Program-made: the position numbers and the translations under genes | Shown here: one piece after another, positions 26,522-35,125 of the stretch | Layout of the letters: each line of letters begins with the position of its first letter | Numbering within the stretch: the stretch's first letter is position 1 | DNA from: Candidatus Chromulinivoraceae bacterium | GTDB taxonomy: Bacteria > Patescibacteriota > Saccharimonadia > Saccharimonadales > Saccharimonadaceae | Direction of reading: 5' to 3' | Assembly: GCA_035478595.1 (NCBI GenBank) | Contig: DATIJL010000016.1 | Coordinates: 1-64,000, forward strand | DNA length: 64,000 bases | Notes under the pieces: generated by a model | What the model was told of the DNA's origin: nothing | Seen by the model: the letters and a program-made list of their open reading frames with translations, nothing else | Databases searched by the model: none

Positions 26522-26560
26522 GTACTGCAGGTGTGGCTGTGCCACGATGAGTCTCGCCTC

Positions 26561-26746
26561 CTACGTAGTAGTCTCAGTCGGTTCGGCTTCTCCCGTCGGG
26601 GTTTGGGCGGCCTCTGCCGCCTTTCGCTCCCAGCGGGTTTGGTCGGCTGCATTGGCCTGACGTGACTTTTCGGCCAGTCCGAGGTACTTGTCGACGTGAG
26701 ATCCAGGCTTGTTGTGCTGCCGCTTACGACGACCCTTGAGGGACAT
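26561..26746 (-). CDS. Short basic hypothetical protein, GC-rich
   Basis: 61 residues from ATG 26746, which has GGAGGTG upstream (an earlier ATG at 26761 has none). The N-terminus KGRRKRQHNKPGSHVDKYLG is very basic, the middle helical and Ala-rich, and the tail PTGEAEPTETTT acidic. The basic start could bind nucleic acid. No known family. It belongs to the set of GC-rich single genes with 3' hairpins. Confidence 0.6.
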   Translation of the reverse strand: MSLKGRRKRQHNKPGSHVDKYLGLAEKSRQANAADQTRWERKAAEAAQTPTGEAEPTETTT

Positions 26747-26876
26747 ATCCCCCACCTCCATGCTCGTACGAACAGTAATCTTATGATATCACAAGAGCCC
26801 TTGAAACACTTTTTAGTATAGGTATACGCATTCGAAGGCTCCCATGTTGTGGCTGTACTCCTCTCAGAGCTCTGTG

Positions 26877-29630
26877 TTAAGAAAGGGTTTGCAAGACGTT
26901 TAGTTCTATCTCTCGCGGATCCGAGATAAGCTTATGTACGGGTACCCTTAAAACGTCCCAGCTATTCTTGTTGAGATATGCATCTCTTCGAGTATCTTCA
27001 AATACAGGCAGACCTCCTACGATTTCATGTTGACTACCATCCAATTCTATCGCAACTTTTTTAATGTCATTAATAATTGCGAAGTCTACCGTGAAACGAC
27101 CGTCGACTACGTATTGAGGTTCAATGGTAAATTCTGTAGGGACTGTATTTTTGAGTAGATGTAATAACTGTTTCTCAAAGATATTCATTGGACGATTGGG
27201 AGTGTTCTTGTGATCACTGTCGCTGACATGACTGCAGTACTCGGCAATGTCCTTCAATTTTGAACTACTTTTTAATGCGAATTTATTGTCGCCTACAATA
27301 AGCAAGAGCTGCTTTGCTCTTGATATGGCCACGTTCAGAATTTGTTTATTCTTGACATACCAAAAGTCAGATCCTCCATCTCCATCTTTGGCGACTACCA
27401 CTGAAAAGAGAAGTATATCAACTTCAGAACCCTGGAATTTATGAACAGTAAGCGTACGAACGTTGCGTAATTCTTCTACGGAAAATCTTTTTGCTAACTC
27501 TTCGACAATGATATCCCGTTGCTTGGAGTATGGTGTTGCTATACCGATAGTTAGACCTTGCTCGTTGGCAACGGGCAATAGCCGTTCTATGATCTCAAGA
27601 ATGTAGGATACCTCACGGCGATTATATTTGCTACCTGTCTTATGTTTGTATGTAGCTCCTTCAACGTCAACCCAGTATACCCCGGGAGCGATATCCTCAG
27701 GTAGAGTCATCTCGGGCTCGCGAATCTTTAGTTTGCCGCCATAAAAAACACTACTGAATAAGTTTGCTATAAGTGCATTTGACCGGTAGTGATTCTTTAG
27801 CTCCTGTTCAGGTTCCTTAAGTGCTTTTTTTGCAGAACTAAATAAAGATGTGTCCGTGTACCGTACGAGTGCAGGATAAAAACGCTGGCTATTCATCTGA
27901 TGTTTCTTGGCGAGCTCTTCTTCGAGAGTTGGCGTGATACGTGCGATGTGACTAAGCTGGTTTTCATCCCCTACAATTACCGCTCGCTTCGCTCGATATA
28001 GCGCAGGTGCTGCCGAGGAAAGATCGATCTGCGACGCCTCATCGAATATTACGTAGTCAAATATATTTGGCTGAAGGGGAAAGGTTGCCGCAAGTGATTT
28101 CAGCGTACAAGACCATATGTTCATTGCACTTAACGCGGTATGAATATATTTTTCACTATCGTCTTGCTTATGTCCGTATATAAACTTTTTATTTTGTATT
28201 GCGTCTACATAAGCAACAAGATCTCCGTAGAGACCATTTCCAAGGATTAATTTTAAATAGTTTGCCTTAACATATTTCTGACTCATGTCTACGTGCTGCA
28301 TTTTAAGTTTGTCAACTTTTTTCATTACCTCGTGGCCAGATCGACGACGACGCAAGAGGGAGCTAATTAGTTGAGTGGGTATATCGAGGCTGTATTTGCC
28401 TAAAAGTCGTATTGTTTTCGGGTACGAACCTAGCTGGTCTTGTTGCGTTAACAACCACTCGAGTCCCTTATAGTAAGAACTAGTGCGCTTGATGTAGTTA
28501 CCTTCTCTTTTGATCTGTTTCCACTTCTTCTCAATCGGTTTAAATGGAAGATCTTCGGCAAGTGACGCCTGTTGGTCGTTATACCGTGCCACCATCGCTT
28601 CAAGTCGGCGGCCCAAGTCTTGTCGGACATCTTTTTTACCGGTCTGCATTATGAGGTTAGCAAAATCGTTATTGATACGCTCGTTGACCACTCGAACTGC
28701 TTCGCCCGTATGACTTACGAAGAGTACCTTTTTATTTTGCAGAAACAAATTAATAATTAAATTGGCGATGAATTGGCTTTTTCCGGTACCGGGTGGTCCC
28801 GTTACGACGGTGTGATCGCTACCGAGAATGTGTTGGATGGCTCGTAATTGATACTCATCATATAGAAAAGGGAGTGTGGGCGTTATACTTTCGTAACTAC
28901 TGGAGCTTAGATTATCAATATATTTTAGTGAACTTGTGTCTAAATCTTCTTTGGTTGCAAGTTTTTCGAGATCGTTAAGAACGTGGAGATTGTAGACTGT
29001 GGCATCACTTGCATAGACTATGGCTTTGTTGTAAACAACGGTTCCGTCGTATGGGTGTATGGTTGAGACTGGTGAGAGCGCTTGCGGGTGTATTCCCTCT
29101 ATAAGGTTCAAATGGGTTTCTTTCTCTAATAGATACAAAACGGTATCAAGTTTTGAAGTCTTGTTTGCCTCAAAGACGGCCTTAATCTCCGTATTGAGTG
29201 CTACTATCTCGTCTTGATTAAGGCCTAATTTCTCAAACGCAGCACTTCCAAGAGACGGTATTGCTTCGGCACGTGAAAGAGTAGCGCCGTTAGATTGTGT
29301 GACTACCTCAAGTCGTATGATAAAAAGAGGAGCAACTCGATTTTCTTTTCTACTAGCATCGTAAAACATTAACAGAGGATATCCAAAGAAGACGTCTTGA
29401 CCCTTAGACTGAGATTGAATGAGAAGTTCAGCGGTCTTCCCTTTTTCTAAAAAGTAATCTGTATTGCTAGGACTAAAAATAAAAGGATCAAATTTCCCTT
29501 CGAATAATCGTGCGCGGACCCGATCTTTTATGGCGAATGAGCCATTTTTAATGCCGAAGCTCTGATCGAGCGCACCTTCGGATTTAATGCAGTCGCGCCA
29601 ATAAGCTATCACTGATTGTAGAGAATTCAT
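26877..29630 (-). CDS. SF1 helicase (Dna2/Upf1-like) with C-terminal PD-(D/E)XK nuclease domain
   Basis: 917 residues. Walker A VTGPPGTGKSQFIANL (about residue 280), Walker B YVIFDEASQIDLS, motif III IVGDENQLSHI, then HYRSNALIANL, GIATPYSKQRDI, the VHKFQGSEVDI motif and NVAISRAKQ. These are the AAA_11/AAA_12 pair of Dna2/Upf1-type SF1B helicases. The last 100 residues carry VDFAIINDIKKVAIELDGSQ and a later DVLRVP strand, as in DUF559/MTES_1575-type nuclease domains. The first 270 residues are unassigned. Such fusions act in DNA repair or phage defence; the standalone setting leaves both open. TATGCT ends 6 bases before the ATG. Confidence 0.85.
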   Translation of the reverse strand: MNSLQSVIAYWRDCIKSEGALDQSFGIKNGSFAIKDRVRARLFEGKFDPFIFSPSNTDYFLEKGKTAELLIQSQSKGQDVFFGYPLLMFYDASRKENRVAPLFIIRLEVVTQSNGATLSRAEAIPSLGSAAFEKLGLNQDEIVALNTEIKAVFEANKTSKLDTVLYLLEKETHLNLIEGIHPQALSPVSTIHPYDGTVVYNKAIVYASDATVYNLHVLNDLEKLATKEDLDTSSLKYIDNLSSSSYESITPTLPFLYDEYQLRAIQHILGSDHTVVTGPPGTGKSQFIANLIINLFLQNKKVLFVSHTGEAVRVVNERINNDFANLIMQTGKKDVRQDLGRRLEAMVARYNDQQASLAEDLPFKPIEKKWKQIKREGNYIKRTSSYYKGLEWLLTQQDQLGSYPKTIRLLGKYSLDIPTQLISSLLRRRRSGHEVMKKVDKLKMQHVDMSQKYVKANYLKLILGNGLYGDLVAYVDAIQNKKFIYGHKQDDSEKYIHTALSAMNIWSCTLKSLAATFPLQPNIFDYVIFDEASQIDLSSAAPALYRAKRAVIVGDENQLSHIARITPTLEEELAKKHQMNSQRFYPALVRYTDTSLFSSAKKALKEPEQELKNHYRSNALIANLFSSVFYGGKLKIREPEMTLPEDIAPGVYWVDVEGATYKHKTGSKYNRREVSYILEIIERLLPVANEQGLTIGIATPYSKQRDIIVEELAKRFSVEELRNVRTLTVHKFQGSEVDILLFSVVVAKDGDGGSDFWYVKNKQILNVAISRAKQLLLIVGDNKFALKSSSKLKDIAEYCSHVSDSDHKNTPNRPMNIFEKQLLHLLKNTVPTEFTIEPQYVVDGRFTVDFAIINDIKKVAIELDGSQHEIVGGLPVFEDTRRDAYLNKNSWDVLRVPVHKLISDPREIELNVLQTLS

Positions 29631-29810
29631 TACTTAAGCATACCGTACCATACGCTCAATTTTACCATCTCTTTGACCGATGATGATGATATTTTTCGTA
29701 TAGTCAATACCGATACCGACGTCTCAAAAGTACTTATTGCTATGGACCGTACGGCTGTGACCGCTCCCGTTATACCCCCCAGAGCCACCAAACCACCACA
29801 ATCACATATA
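29631..29810. other. Intergenic stretch between helicase and pilin genes
   Basis: 180 bases without a convincing gene. It contains the helicase promoter close to 29637-29642. A Gly-rich open frame continues past the pilin stop in another frame but has no start. Confidence 0.4.
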
Positions 29811-30368
29811 TTATGGTGATGGTTGATTTTGACCGCCTGCAACCGTGTGAAGTGTCCCATCGCTTGTTCGCCACCAGAAACGGTAGCCAACACAGACCTC
29901 ACCAGGATTGAAGCATGTCCAGTGTCCAGCAGAGGCATCGAGTGCTGGGTCGATTATGGAGACCCAACCGATCTTGCCATTTTGTGCATGTCCAGACTGA
30001 GTCCAGGCGGCCTCCTCCTCAATTGAGTTTGCAGCCCCTGATGTGTCGTATGGCGATATCAGGAGCTTCGCCTTTACGCCATCAGCTGCCATATTTTGGA
30101 TAGGCCAAACACCTGTCGAATCTGCCAGTCCCATCTGTCCCCAGGTAGCTGACTTGGGGTAGGTACTATTGTCGGTATTGTACAGTTCGACTGCACTTTG
30201 TAATTTTTGGATTTCGTCATTGAGCGCTGCATCTTTTGCACGGTTCTGGACGCCGTTGTAGGCCACGATGACGATCGCTGCAAGTATGGCAATGACGACG
30301 ATAACAATTAAAAGCTCGACGATTGTGAAACCGCGTGATTTTGAATTATAGCGTGATGCCCATTTCAT
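29811..30368 (-). CDS. Type IV pilin-like prepilin
   Basis: 185 residues from ATG 30368. A basic leader of about 12 residues ends in the prepilin peptidase site SRG-FTIVELLIVIVVIAIL, with the family Glu at +5. The N-terminal helix continues into NRAKDAALNDEIQKLQSAVE, then a pilin head with two Cys (HWTCFNPGEVCVG) able to form the C-terminal disulphide loop. It should be processed and built into pili that serve adhesion to host cells or motility. Earlier ATGs at 30389, 30401 and 30413 overlap the promoter (TTGACC-18-TAATAG). Confidence 0.88.
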   Translation of the reverse strand: MKWASRYNSKSRGFTIVELLIVIVVIAILAAIVIVAYNGVQNRAKDAALNDEIQKLQSAVELYNTDNSTYPKSATWGQMGLADSTGVWPIQNMAADGVKAKLLISPYDTSGAANSIEEEAAWTQSGHAQNGKIGWVSIIDPALDASAGHWTCFNPGEVCVGYRFWWRTSDGTLHTVAGGQNQPSP

Positions 30369-30487
30369 CTGCCATCCATTATGAAGCATTCTATTAGTCA
30401 TACTGTAGTGCAATGGTCAACAGTTTTTATGTACATTGTATTAAAGGTAAAAAGAATTCTATCTGTTAGGCGTGGTAGAATAGAGGC

Positions 30488-31021
30488 ATGCATCAGCCTA
30501 TTCGAGAAACAGCACGTGGAGTAATTATTCATGATGGCTTACTTCTATTAATACGACGAACCAGACAGAATGTTGAAGGAGGTATCGATGACTGGCTCTC
30601 TATACCGGGTGGCGGGCTAGAACCGGGCGAAACACCACAACAAGCTGTCGTTCGTGAGCTAAAAGAAGAACTAGGGCTGACCGTGCGGATTGATAGTTTT
30701 CTGGCGACTCAGGATGTTCTATCAGATGAATCACGACATAATTATTTCCTCTGTTCGATTCTTACAGGAGAACCACATATTATGGAGCAGAGCGAAGAAT
30801 ACGAACGTATGCAGGGCAAGATTCCAAATACGTATACTGTCGCATGGACAAATTTAAAAAGCCCCGAGCTACCAGGCAGGTTGTTCTGGGCATACGCGGA
30901 AGCATACATCCAGTTTAGACCGTTTGTCAGCTCGGGCATTGCTGCGGCTCTTTCTCTGCTTACTAGCGGAGATGCTTCGGCGCCTAAGACGGTTCAGAAC
31001 TTAGTGGCGCTGCTTGACTAG
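30488..31021 (+). CDS. Nudix hydrolase (MutT-like)
   Basis: 177 residues. Complete Nudix box: GGGLEPGETPQQAVVRELKE followed by ELGL. It begins with ETARGVIIHDGLLLLIRR, the first strand of the fold. The substrate is not predictable. TAGAAT ends 6 bases before the ATG. The first of two NTP-type Nudix enzymes in this part of the window, it converges on the GC-rich gene at 31122. Confidence 0.88.
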   Translation: MHQPIRETARGVIIHDGLLLLIRRTRQNVEGGIDDWLSIPGGGLEPGETPQQAVVRELKEELGLTVRIDSFLATQDVLSDESRHNYFLCSILTGEPHIMEQSEEYERMQGKIPNTYTVAWTNLKSPELPGRLFWAYAEAYIQFRPFVSSGIAAALSLLTSGDASAPKTVQNLVALLD

Positions 31022-31082
31022 AAATAAAAAGAACCCGATAGACATCAGGATCAGATTGTTTTTTATAGAATTAGGACGGCAC

Positions 31083-31117
31083 GTGCGACACGGAGTGGTT
31101 GTCACTCCGTGTCGCAC
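31083..31117 (-). repeat. Perfect 15-bp hairpin after GC-rich small gene
   Basis: GTGCGACACGGAGTG (31083-31097) pairs perfectly with 31103-31117 around a 5-base loop, four bases from the stop codon of the 31122 gene. No U-tract follows on either strand. Confidence 0.75.
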
Positions 31118-31121
31118 TATC

Positions 31122-31364
31122 TCAGGACTGCTTAGAGTCGAGCAGCGCGTCCACTTCGGCACGGTAAGTGCCAGTGGACGCGACAGTTGCGTTCTTTGGC
31201 AGAACGCCTGTGATTTTAAGGAAGTCGACGATGCCTTGCCAGTCCTCGTCGCTGCGGGTTGCAGCGTAGTCCGTGATTGCGGTGGGCAGAAGTGACATGA
31301 ACTCAGGGGTCTGCATCGCCTTGCGACGCGAGCGCTTCAAGAACGCGTCAAGTATGGAAGACAT
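31122..31364 (-). CDS. Short hypothetical protein, GC-rich single gene
   Basis: 80 residues, mostly helical with a basic patch KRSRRKAMQT near residue 10 and the segment DEDWQGIVDFLKITGVLPKN. AGGACGG lies near the ATG and a TATCAT element upstream. No family was recognised. It is isolated between convergent and tandem genes and closed by a perfect hairpin. Confidence 0.55.
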   Translation of the reverse strand: MSSILDAFLKRSRRKAMQTPEFMSLLPTAITDYAATRSDEDWQGIVDFLKITGVLPKNATVASTGTYRAEVDALLDSKQS

Positions 31365-31553
31365 CTCTACCGTCCTAATTCTATGATAGTATCACCAACT
31401 GTGAAGTGGTGGACTCAATAATTATTAAATCATATTATATCGATTATAACAAGTTTTGAATCAAGTTAAGCAAGATACCTTCGGGTTTTTATGGTGTAAA
31501 GGTCGTGAGAGATAAAAACGTCTTCGTTTGAGTGTTTTCTCGATGTTTCTTGG

Positions 31554-31738
31554 CTATTTAGACTTAGGTTCGATGTGCGTAGAGACTTTCGCTGCATTCT
31601 TGCGTTCGATTGATTGTTTGGTAATCTCCAGACTACATTCCATATGCTCCTGACAGTAGATGGCACACTCTTTAGCGATCTCTTCATCTTCGTAATGAAG
31701 GTAACATACAGGACATTCGCACGAAGTTTTTGTATCAT
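31554..31738 (-). pseudogene. Frameshifted Cys-rich small protein
   Basis: From the ATG at 31738 (TATAAT six bases upstream) the frame reads M-I-Q-K and then loses sense. One frame over, right after an A5 run at about 31724-31728, the sequence encodes TSCECPVCYLHYEDEEIAKE, CAIYCQEHMEC and a Lys-rich end stopping at 31554-31556. That frame has no start codon of its own. One extra A in the run would join start and body into a 61-residue protein with six Cys, possibly a small zinc-binding protein. It is either a true frameshift mutation, a slippage site or an assembly error. Confidence 0.55.
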
Positions 31739-31863
31739 ATCGTTATTATAGTAATAACGTTGGCATGCATGGGACGGTTAATAATCCTGAGTAATTGCTC
31801 TAGTTGGGCAAAGCTAGACGGGTATATTCTAAGACCGTTTATTTTTTATGATAATCTACGTAT

Positions 31864-32064
31864 ATGACTCAATTGCAATCGAAAATTATAAGTGGTAGTT
31901 GTCTTGTTCTTTCGGTTCTTATTACTTATCTATCATATAACTTTGGCTTTTCCAGGGCCATTGCAGGGGAAAGTATCAATATTCGGATACCTTTATGCAC
32001 CTTCATTGTTTCTGTAGGATTTGTGCTTGCAGCCATTATCGTACATCTTAGATTCAGGACGTAA
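31864..32064 (+). CDS. Small two-helix membrane protein
   Basis: 66 residues with hydrophobic helices at about 9-26 and 42-60 and a basic C-terminus (HLRFRT). GATAAT (31850-31855) ends 8 bases before the ATG and there is no ribosome site, consistent with the leaderless pattern seen elsewhere. No family was recognised. Confidence 0.5.
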   Translation: MTQLQSKIISGSCLVLSVLITYLSYNFGFSRAIAGESINIRIPLCTFIVSVGFVLAAIIVHLRFRT

Positions 32065-32098
32065 TTAGGCTTGGCCTATCTTTATTTTGCTGCTACTC

Positions 32099-32524
32099 CT
32101 AGTTTTCTAGGAGCTTCTTTATGCCCTGTAGAATCATGTTCCAGTTTTTCTCTGACTGCTCAGTGGCTTCCTTCGATATATTGTTTTCTTGTTTTATAGT
32201 AAGGGTTGTTGGGCCGTTTGTCTCAGACAGAGTGTATGTAAGTGTACTGTAGTTTTCAGGCTTGTCTTCACGACCGCTCATAGGGCTAAAGTAGGTGGCT
32301 TTTAAAAGTTCATTTGGCTTGATCTCAAGAATAGTTCCCTTGTCCTCATATTGCTTACCTTCCCACTCACCCCGATAGTTAAGTTGTCCGCCAACCTTCC
32401 AGTCGGAGACAACCTCTGCTCCGAACAAGTATTGCTTAACTAGTTCAGGTTTCGTCAGTGCTTCCCAGACCTTCGCGGCTGGGACATCAATTATTACTGT
32501 GGCGTTTGCCGTACGTTCATTCAT
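32099..32524 (-). CDS. SRPBCC / AHSA1 domain protein
   Basis: 141 residues. START-like fold of the Hsp90-activator-homology type: IIDVPAAKVWEALTKPELVK, VGGQLNYRGEWEGK, KGTILEIKPNELLKATYFSP and a long C-terminal helix with NWNMILQGIKKLLEN. These proteins bind hydrophobic ligands; no ligand is implied here. AGGAGA lies upstream of the ATG. Confidence 0.88.
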   Translation of the reverse strand: MNERTANATVIIDVPAAKVWEALTKPELVKQYLFGAEVVSDWKVGGQLNYRGEWEGKQYEDKGTILEIKPNELLKATYFSPMSGREDKPENYSTLTYTLSETNGPTTLTIKQENNISKEATEQSEKNWNMILQGIKKLLEN

Positions 32525-32620
32525 AATTCATTTTTCTCCTACTTGTAGTATACGATATGCTGAGAAGTGAACCAATTGTATGAGGAATGTAGTCAACCAT
32601 AGCGACGCGGGTTATCTATA

Positions 32621-33250
32621 TTATTTGCTAAAATCGGTATGGTTGCGATCAATGCACTGAGCAATTATGTTAATTTCTCGACACGCCTCAGAAGGATTAT
32701 CACTACCATGCAGTAAATTGTTATAGTTGTGTATCCCAAACTTCCCCCTAAGGGTGCTCGGATCTGCGGCTTGTTCTATGTTCCAGCTTCCAACCTGTTT
32801 CCTCCAAGTCTCGGTCGCTCCTACTTTATCAGATGATAGAACGAGGCCAATCGTCGGACCGGCCGTCATAATACCAACAAATTCCGCCCATCGATTTGGC
32901 ATATGCAAGTCTTTTTCGGGTGGACGCTCTTTTTGGTCCTGTTTAGCTTTACCTATGTAGAATTCATCGATAGCGATAAGGTCGAATACGAACGAGAACT
33001 TTAGCAGTACGTTTAAATCTACGATGTTACGCTCTAGCGTCTCTTCGGGACTGCTTTCTATGAGCTCTGCTTTCATGGAATTCGCAATATTTGGCCTTAT
33101 CATAGCAAGCGTAGCCTTGTTTGACAGGATTAATTTGATTAATTGGTCATCCCTCAGGAGTTCAAGGACGTTATTGGTGGGTGACGCAATAGACTTTGGC
33201 TGCGGCCGATCGGGAGTGCGGGGCCTTGATGTATCGTCTATATTCTTCAT
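32621..33250 (-). CDS. Divergent nucleoside-diphosphate-kinase-like protein
   Basis: 209 residues. The NDK start appears as ATLAMIRPNI, the middle as AEFVGIMTAGPTIGLVL, the phosphate-contact region as PSTLRGKFG, and the catalytic motif as NLLHGSDNPSEACREI, with the active His in HGSD. About 40 residues precede the fold and an insertion of roughly 40-50 residues sits before FVGIM, where ordinary NDKs (about 140 residues) have none. NDKs move a phosphate from an NTP onto an NDP. As the last gene of the FolE operon it would perform the final NDP-to-NTP step of a shared pathway. Its ATG overlaps the SDR stop by 4 bases. Confidence 0.75.
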   Translation of the reverse strand: MKNIDDTSRPRTPDRPQPKSIASPTNNVLELLRDDQLIKLILSNKATLAMIRPNIANSMKAELIESSPEETLERNIVDLNVLLKFSFVFDLIAIDEFYIGKAKQDQKERPPEKDLHMPNRWAEFVGIMTAGPTIGLVLSSDKVGATETWRKQVGSWNIEQAADPSTLRGKFGIHNYNNLLHGSDNPSEACREINIIAQCIDRNHTDFSK

Positions 33251-33936
33251 GCCTGCTGTCCAGTATTTCTCGAAAGGTAAGCACCACCGTCATAATCAAT
33301 GAGGCTTCCTGTCATATTCAGTTGTTTATTATTGATCATGAAATTGAGTAGGACGATAAGGCCTTCAATAGGTTCGGCAATGGTTTTTTGAACGAGATAC
33401 CGATCGTAATAAGCGGTGCTACTTGAGTTGGTGCTAAACGTTGGCCCGAGTCGTATGGCATTAACGGTTGTATGGGGTGCAAGTTCGACTGCTAGGATCT
33501 TTATTATATCTTCGAGCGCAAGCTTTGACAATGAATATGAACTGAAGTCTCTTTTAGGATGAGAGATACCCGAATCTCCGAATGCAATTACTTGAGAAGA
33601 AGGGTTCAATCTAATATTTTTGCATATGTACGCGAGTGACAAAGCGTTGCATTGAAAATCTTTGCAATATTGATCTAAAAGTTCATTAAGACCCACGGCG
33701 TCGGAAGTGTATGTTGAAGAGAAAAATACGACACTATCGAATGCAATGCCCGAAACCTCTTTAGTAAAAGTACGTAGACTATCCTTATTGCTTAGGTCTA
33801 CTGAAAATGTATGAGCGTCTTGATTGGCATGGCGAAATGTTTTATATACAGTACATCCATCACTCTCTAATTGCGTAAGAAATCGCTTAGCAATCTTTGA
33901 TCCTCCACCGATGACGAGTATATTTGAAGAAACCAT
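33247..33936 (-). CDS. Short-chain dehydrogenase/reductase
   Basis: 229 residues. Rossmann start ILVIGGGSKIAKRFL (a variant of TGxxxGxG), DLSNKD acidic turn, and the catalytic Tyr-Lys in SSYSLSKLALEDI with upstream Ser (GDSG). The C-terminal SLIDYDGGAYL matches SDR ends. In an operon with GTP cyclohydrolase I, a pteridine reductase of the FolM/PTR1 kind is an attractive guess, but the classical FolM motifs were not verified. It is spaced one base from Maf and overlaps the NDK-like gene. Confidence 0.8.
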   Translation of the reverse strand: MVSSNILVIGGGSKIAKRFLTQLESDGCTVYKTFRHANQDAHTFSVDLSNKDSLRTFTKEVSGIAFDSVVFFSSTYTSDAVGLNELLDQYCKDFQCNALSLAYICKNIRLNPSSQVIAFGDSGISHPKRDFSSYSLSKLALEDIIKILAVELAPHTTVNAIRLGPTFSTNSSSTAYYDRYLVQKTIAEPIEGLIVLLNFMINNKQLNMTGSLIDYDGGAYLSRNTGQQA

Positions 33937-33937
33937 T

Positions 33938-34519
33938 CTACGCTCTGTAATCTAAAAGTCTTAAGTTTTTTCTGACGATTTCCATAGGAAGCCCCATCGC
34001 TCCCGTATATGATCCCTCGAAACTTTCAACAAGGGTAAAGCCTGGTGCGTCTAAGAAAAAGCCAAGACCAGCATTACGAATGGTAAAGTCGTTGCCTTCT
34101 AGAAGCTTTCTGATGGTCTTTTCGTCAAAATCGATATAACTAATTGAAGTAGCGCATACATTCGTTATTGTTTTTCCGCGATATGTCATCGCGACACCTG
34201 TCATTGCTCGGATTGTTTTTCCAGATTGAAGCAAGCATAGCTCAATGGCCTCCTTGGCTGAGCTTGGCTTGTGAAGCCGACGACCATCGGGTAATAAGGT
34301 GAGGGTATCGGCGGCAATAACTAGATCATTTTGATGTCCGCTCCAAACGGCTTCTGATTTTGTCCTTGCTAATATTGTAGCGATCTGTTCGTCGCTTTTA
34401 TCCTGATGTGATGCTTCTATATCCCGTTCATCGACACTCCTTACGTGAATCTCGAATGGTAAACCTGAGGCCTCCAGAATCGTTTTTCTTAACCATGAGT
34501 TCGAAGCCAGTATAATCAT
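33938..34519 (-). CDS. Maf family nucleotide pyrophosphatase
   Basis: 193 residues. Maf blocks: start ILASNSWLRKTILEASGLPF, VIAADTLTLLPDGRRLHKP (the DT followed by a phosphate-binding Lys region), GKTIRAMTGVAM and AGLGFFLDAPGF. Maf enzymes hydrolyse (d)NTPs or modified NTPs such as m7GTP and pseudo-UTP to the monophosphate plus PPi. It overlaps the phosphoribosyltransferase by 4 bases. In this operon it may act on dihydroneopterin triphosphate or on a modified nucleotide. Confidence 0.85.
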   Translation of the reverse strand: MIILASNSWLRKTILEASGLPFEIHVRSVDERDIEASHQDKSDEQIATILARTKSEAVWSGHQNDLVIAADTLTLLPDGRRLHKPSSAKEAIELCLLQSGKTIRAMTGVAMTYRGKTITNVCATSISYIDFDEKTIRKLLEGNDFTIRNAGLGFFLDAPGFTLVESFEGSYTGAMGLPMEIVRKNLRLLDYRA

Positions 34520-35121
34520 AATAATCCTTCATTGTTTCTATGAAATTCTGATATTGCACTATACTCCCAAGGATACTCCACGTAAGGCTTCTCATCGAAG
34601 TTGATACGGACTCCAAATCCGTCAGGTTTGATAACAGATGCTATCCTCCAAGGGCAGTCCTTGGGCGTAGGGTAGCGCATCCATTCTAAAACACCTATGT
34701 GTATTTTCGACGTCAGATGCATACTCTTCAATCTGGTCGCGAGATATTTCTGAACTGTCGCAACGGCCCTGCCCGTGTGGTATGGACCATCAATTATCCA
34801 AAGACTCAATCCTTGATTTAGCAATTGTTTGATGCTATTAATTGATTTACCGTCTAGACCTTGTACGATGTCGACGTACTCATTTGGGGTTCCCAGATCT
34901 TGATATGTGGCACTAATGCTGAACGAAGCAAACGGAAGGCTCGCTTCTTCAAATGACGCTCCCACTAAGCGCGTGGGTATCCACCCACCCCTTCCAACAG
35001 CCACGAGGATTGCTCCACCAGGTGTTTCTTGCTGTATGCTGTCAAAAAGTAATCGTGCGTGCATGTGAACTTCGGGATAATCAATCCAGTATCGAGATTT
35101 TTCTTTGAATTCTTTACCCAT
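34516..35121 (-). CDS. Phosphoribosyltransferase (type I, purine-like)
   Basis: 201 residues. AILVAVGRGGWIPTRLVGA is the early PRTase loop, and SLWIIDGPYHTGRAVATVQ is the PRPP-binding motif in variant form (usual 'VDDVxxTGxT'). The end KPYVEYPWEY resembles the PWE element of hypoxanthine/xanthine PRTases. It should join PRPP to a free base, giving a nucleoside monophosphate. The altered PRPP loop (Gly-Pro in place of Asp-Val) hints at unusual specificity. It starts 5 bases after the kinase stop. Confidence 0.78.
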   Translation of the reverse strand: MGKEFKEKSRYWIDYPEVHMHARLLFDSIQQETPGGAILVAVGRGGWIPTRLVGASFEEASLPFASFSISATYQDLGTPNEYVDIVQGLDGKSINSIKQLLNQGLSLWIIDGPYHTGRAVATVQKYLATRLKSMHLTSKIHIGVLEWMRYPTPKDCPWRIASVIKPDGFGVRINFDEKPYVEYPWEYSAISEFHRNNEGLL

Positions 35122-35125
35122 GGCT

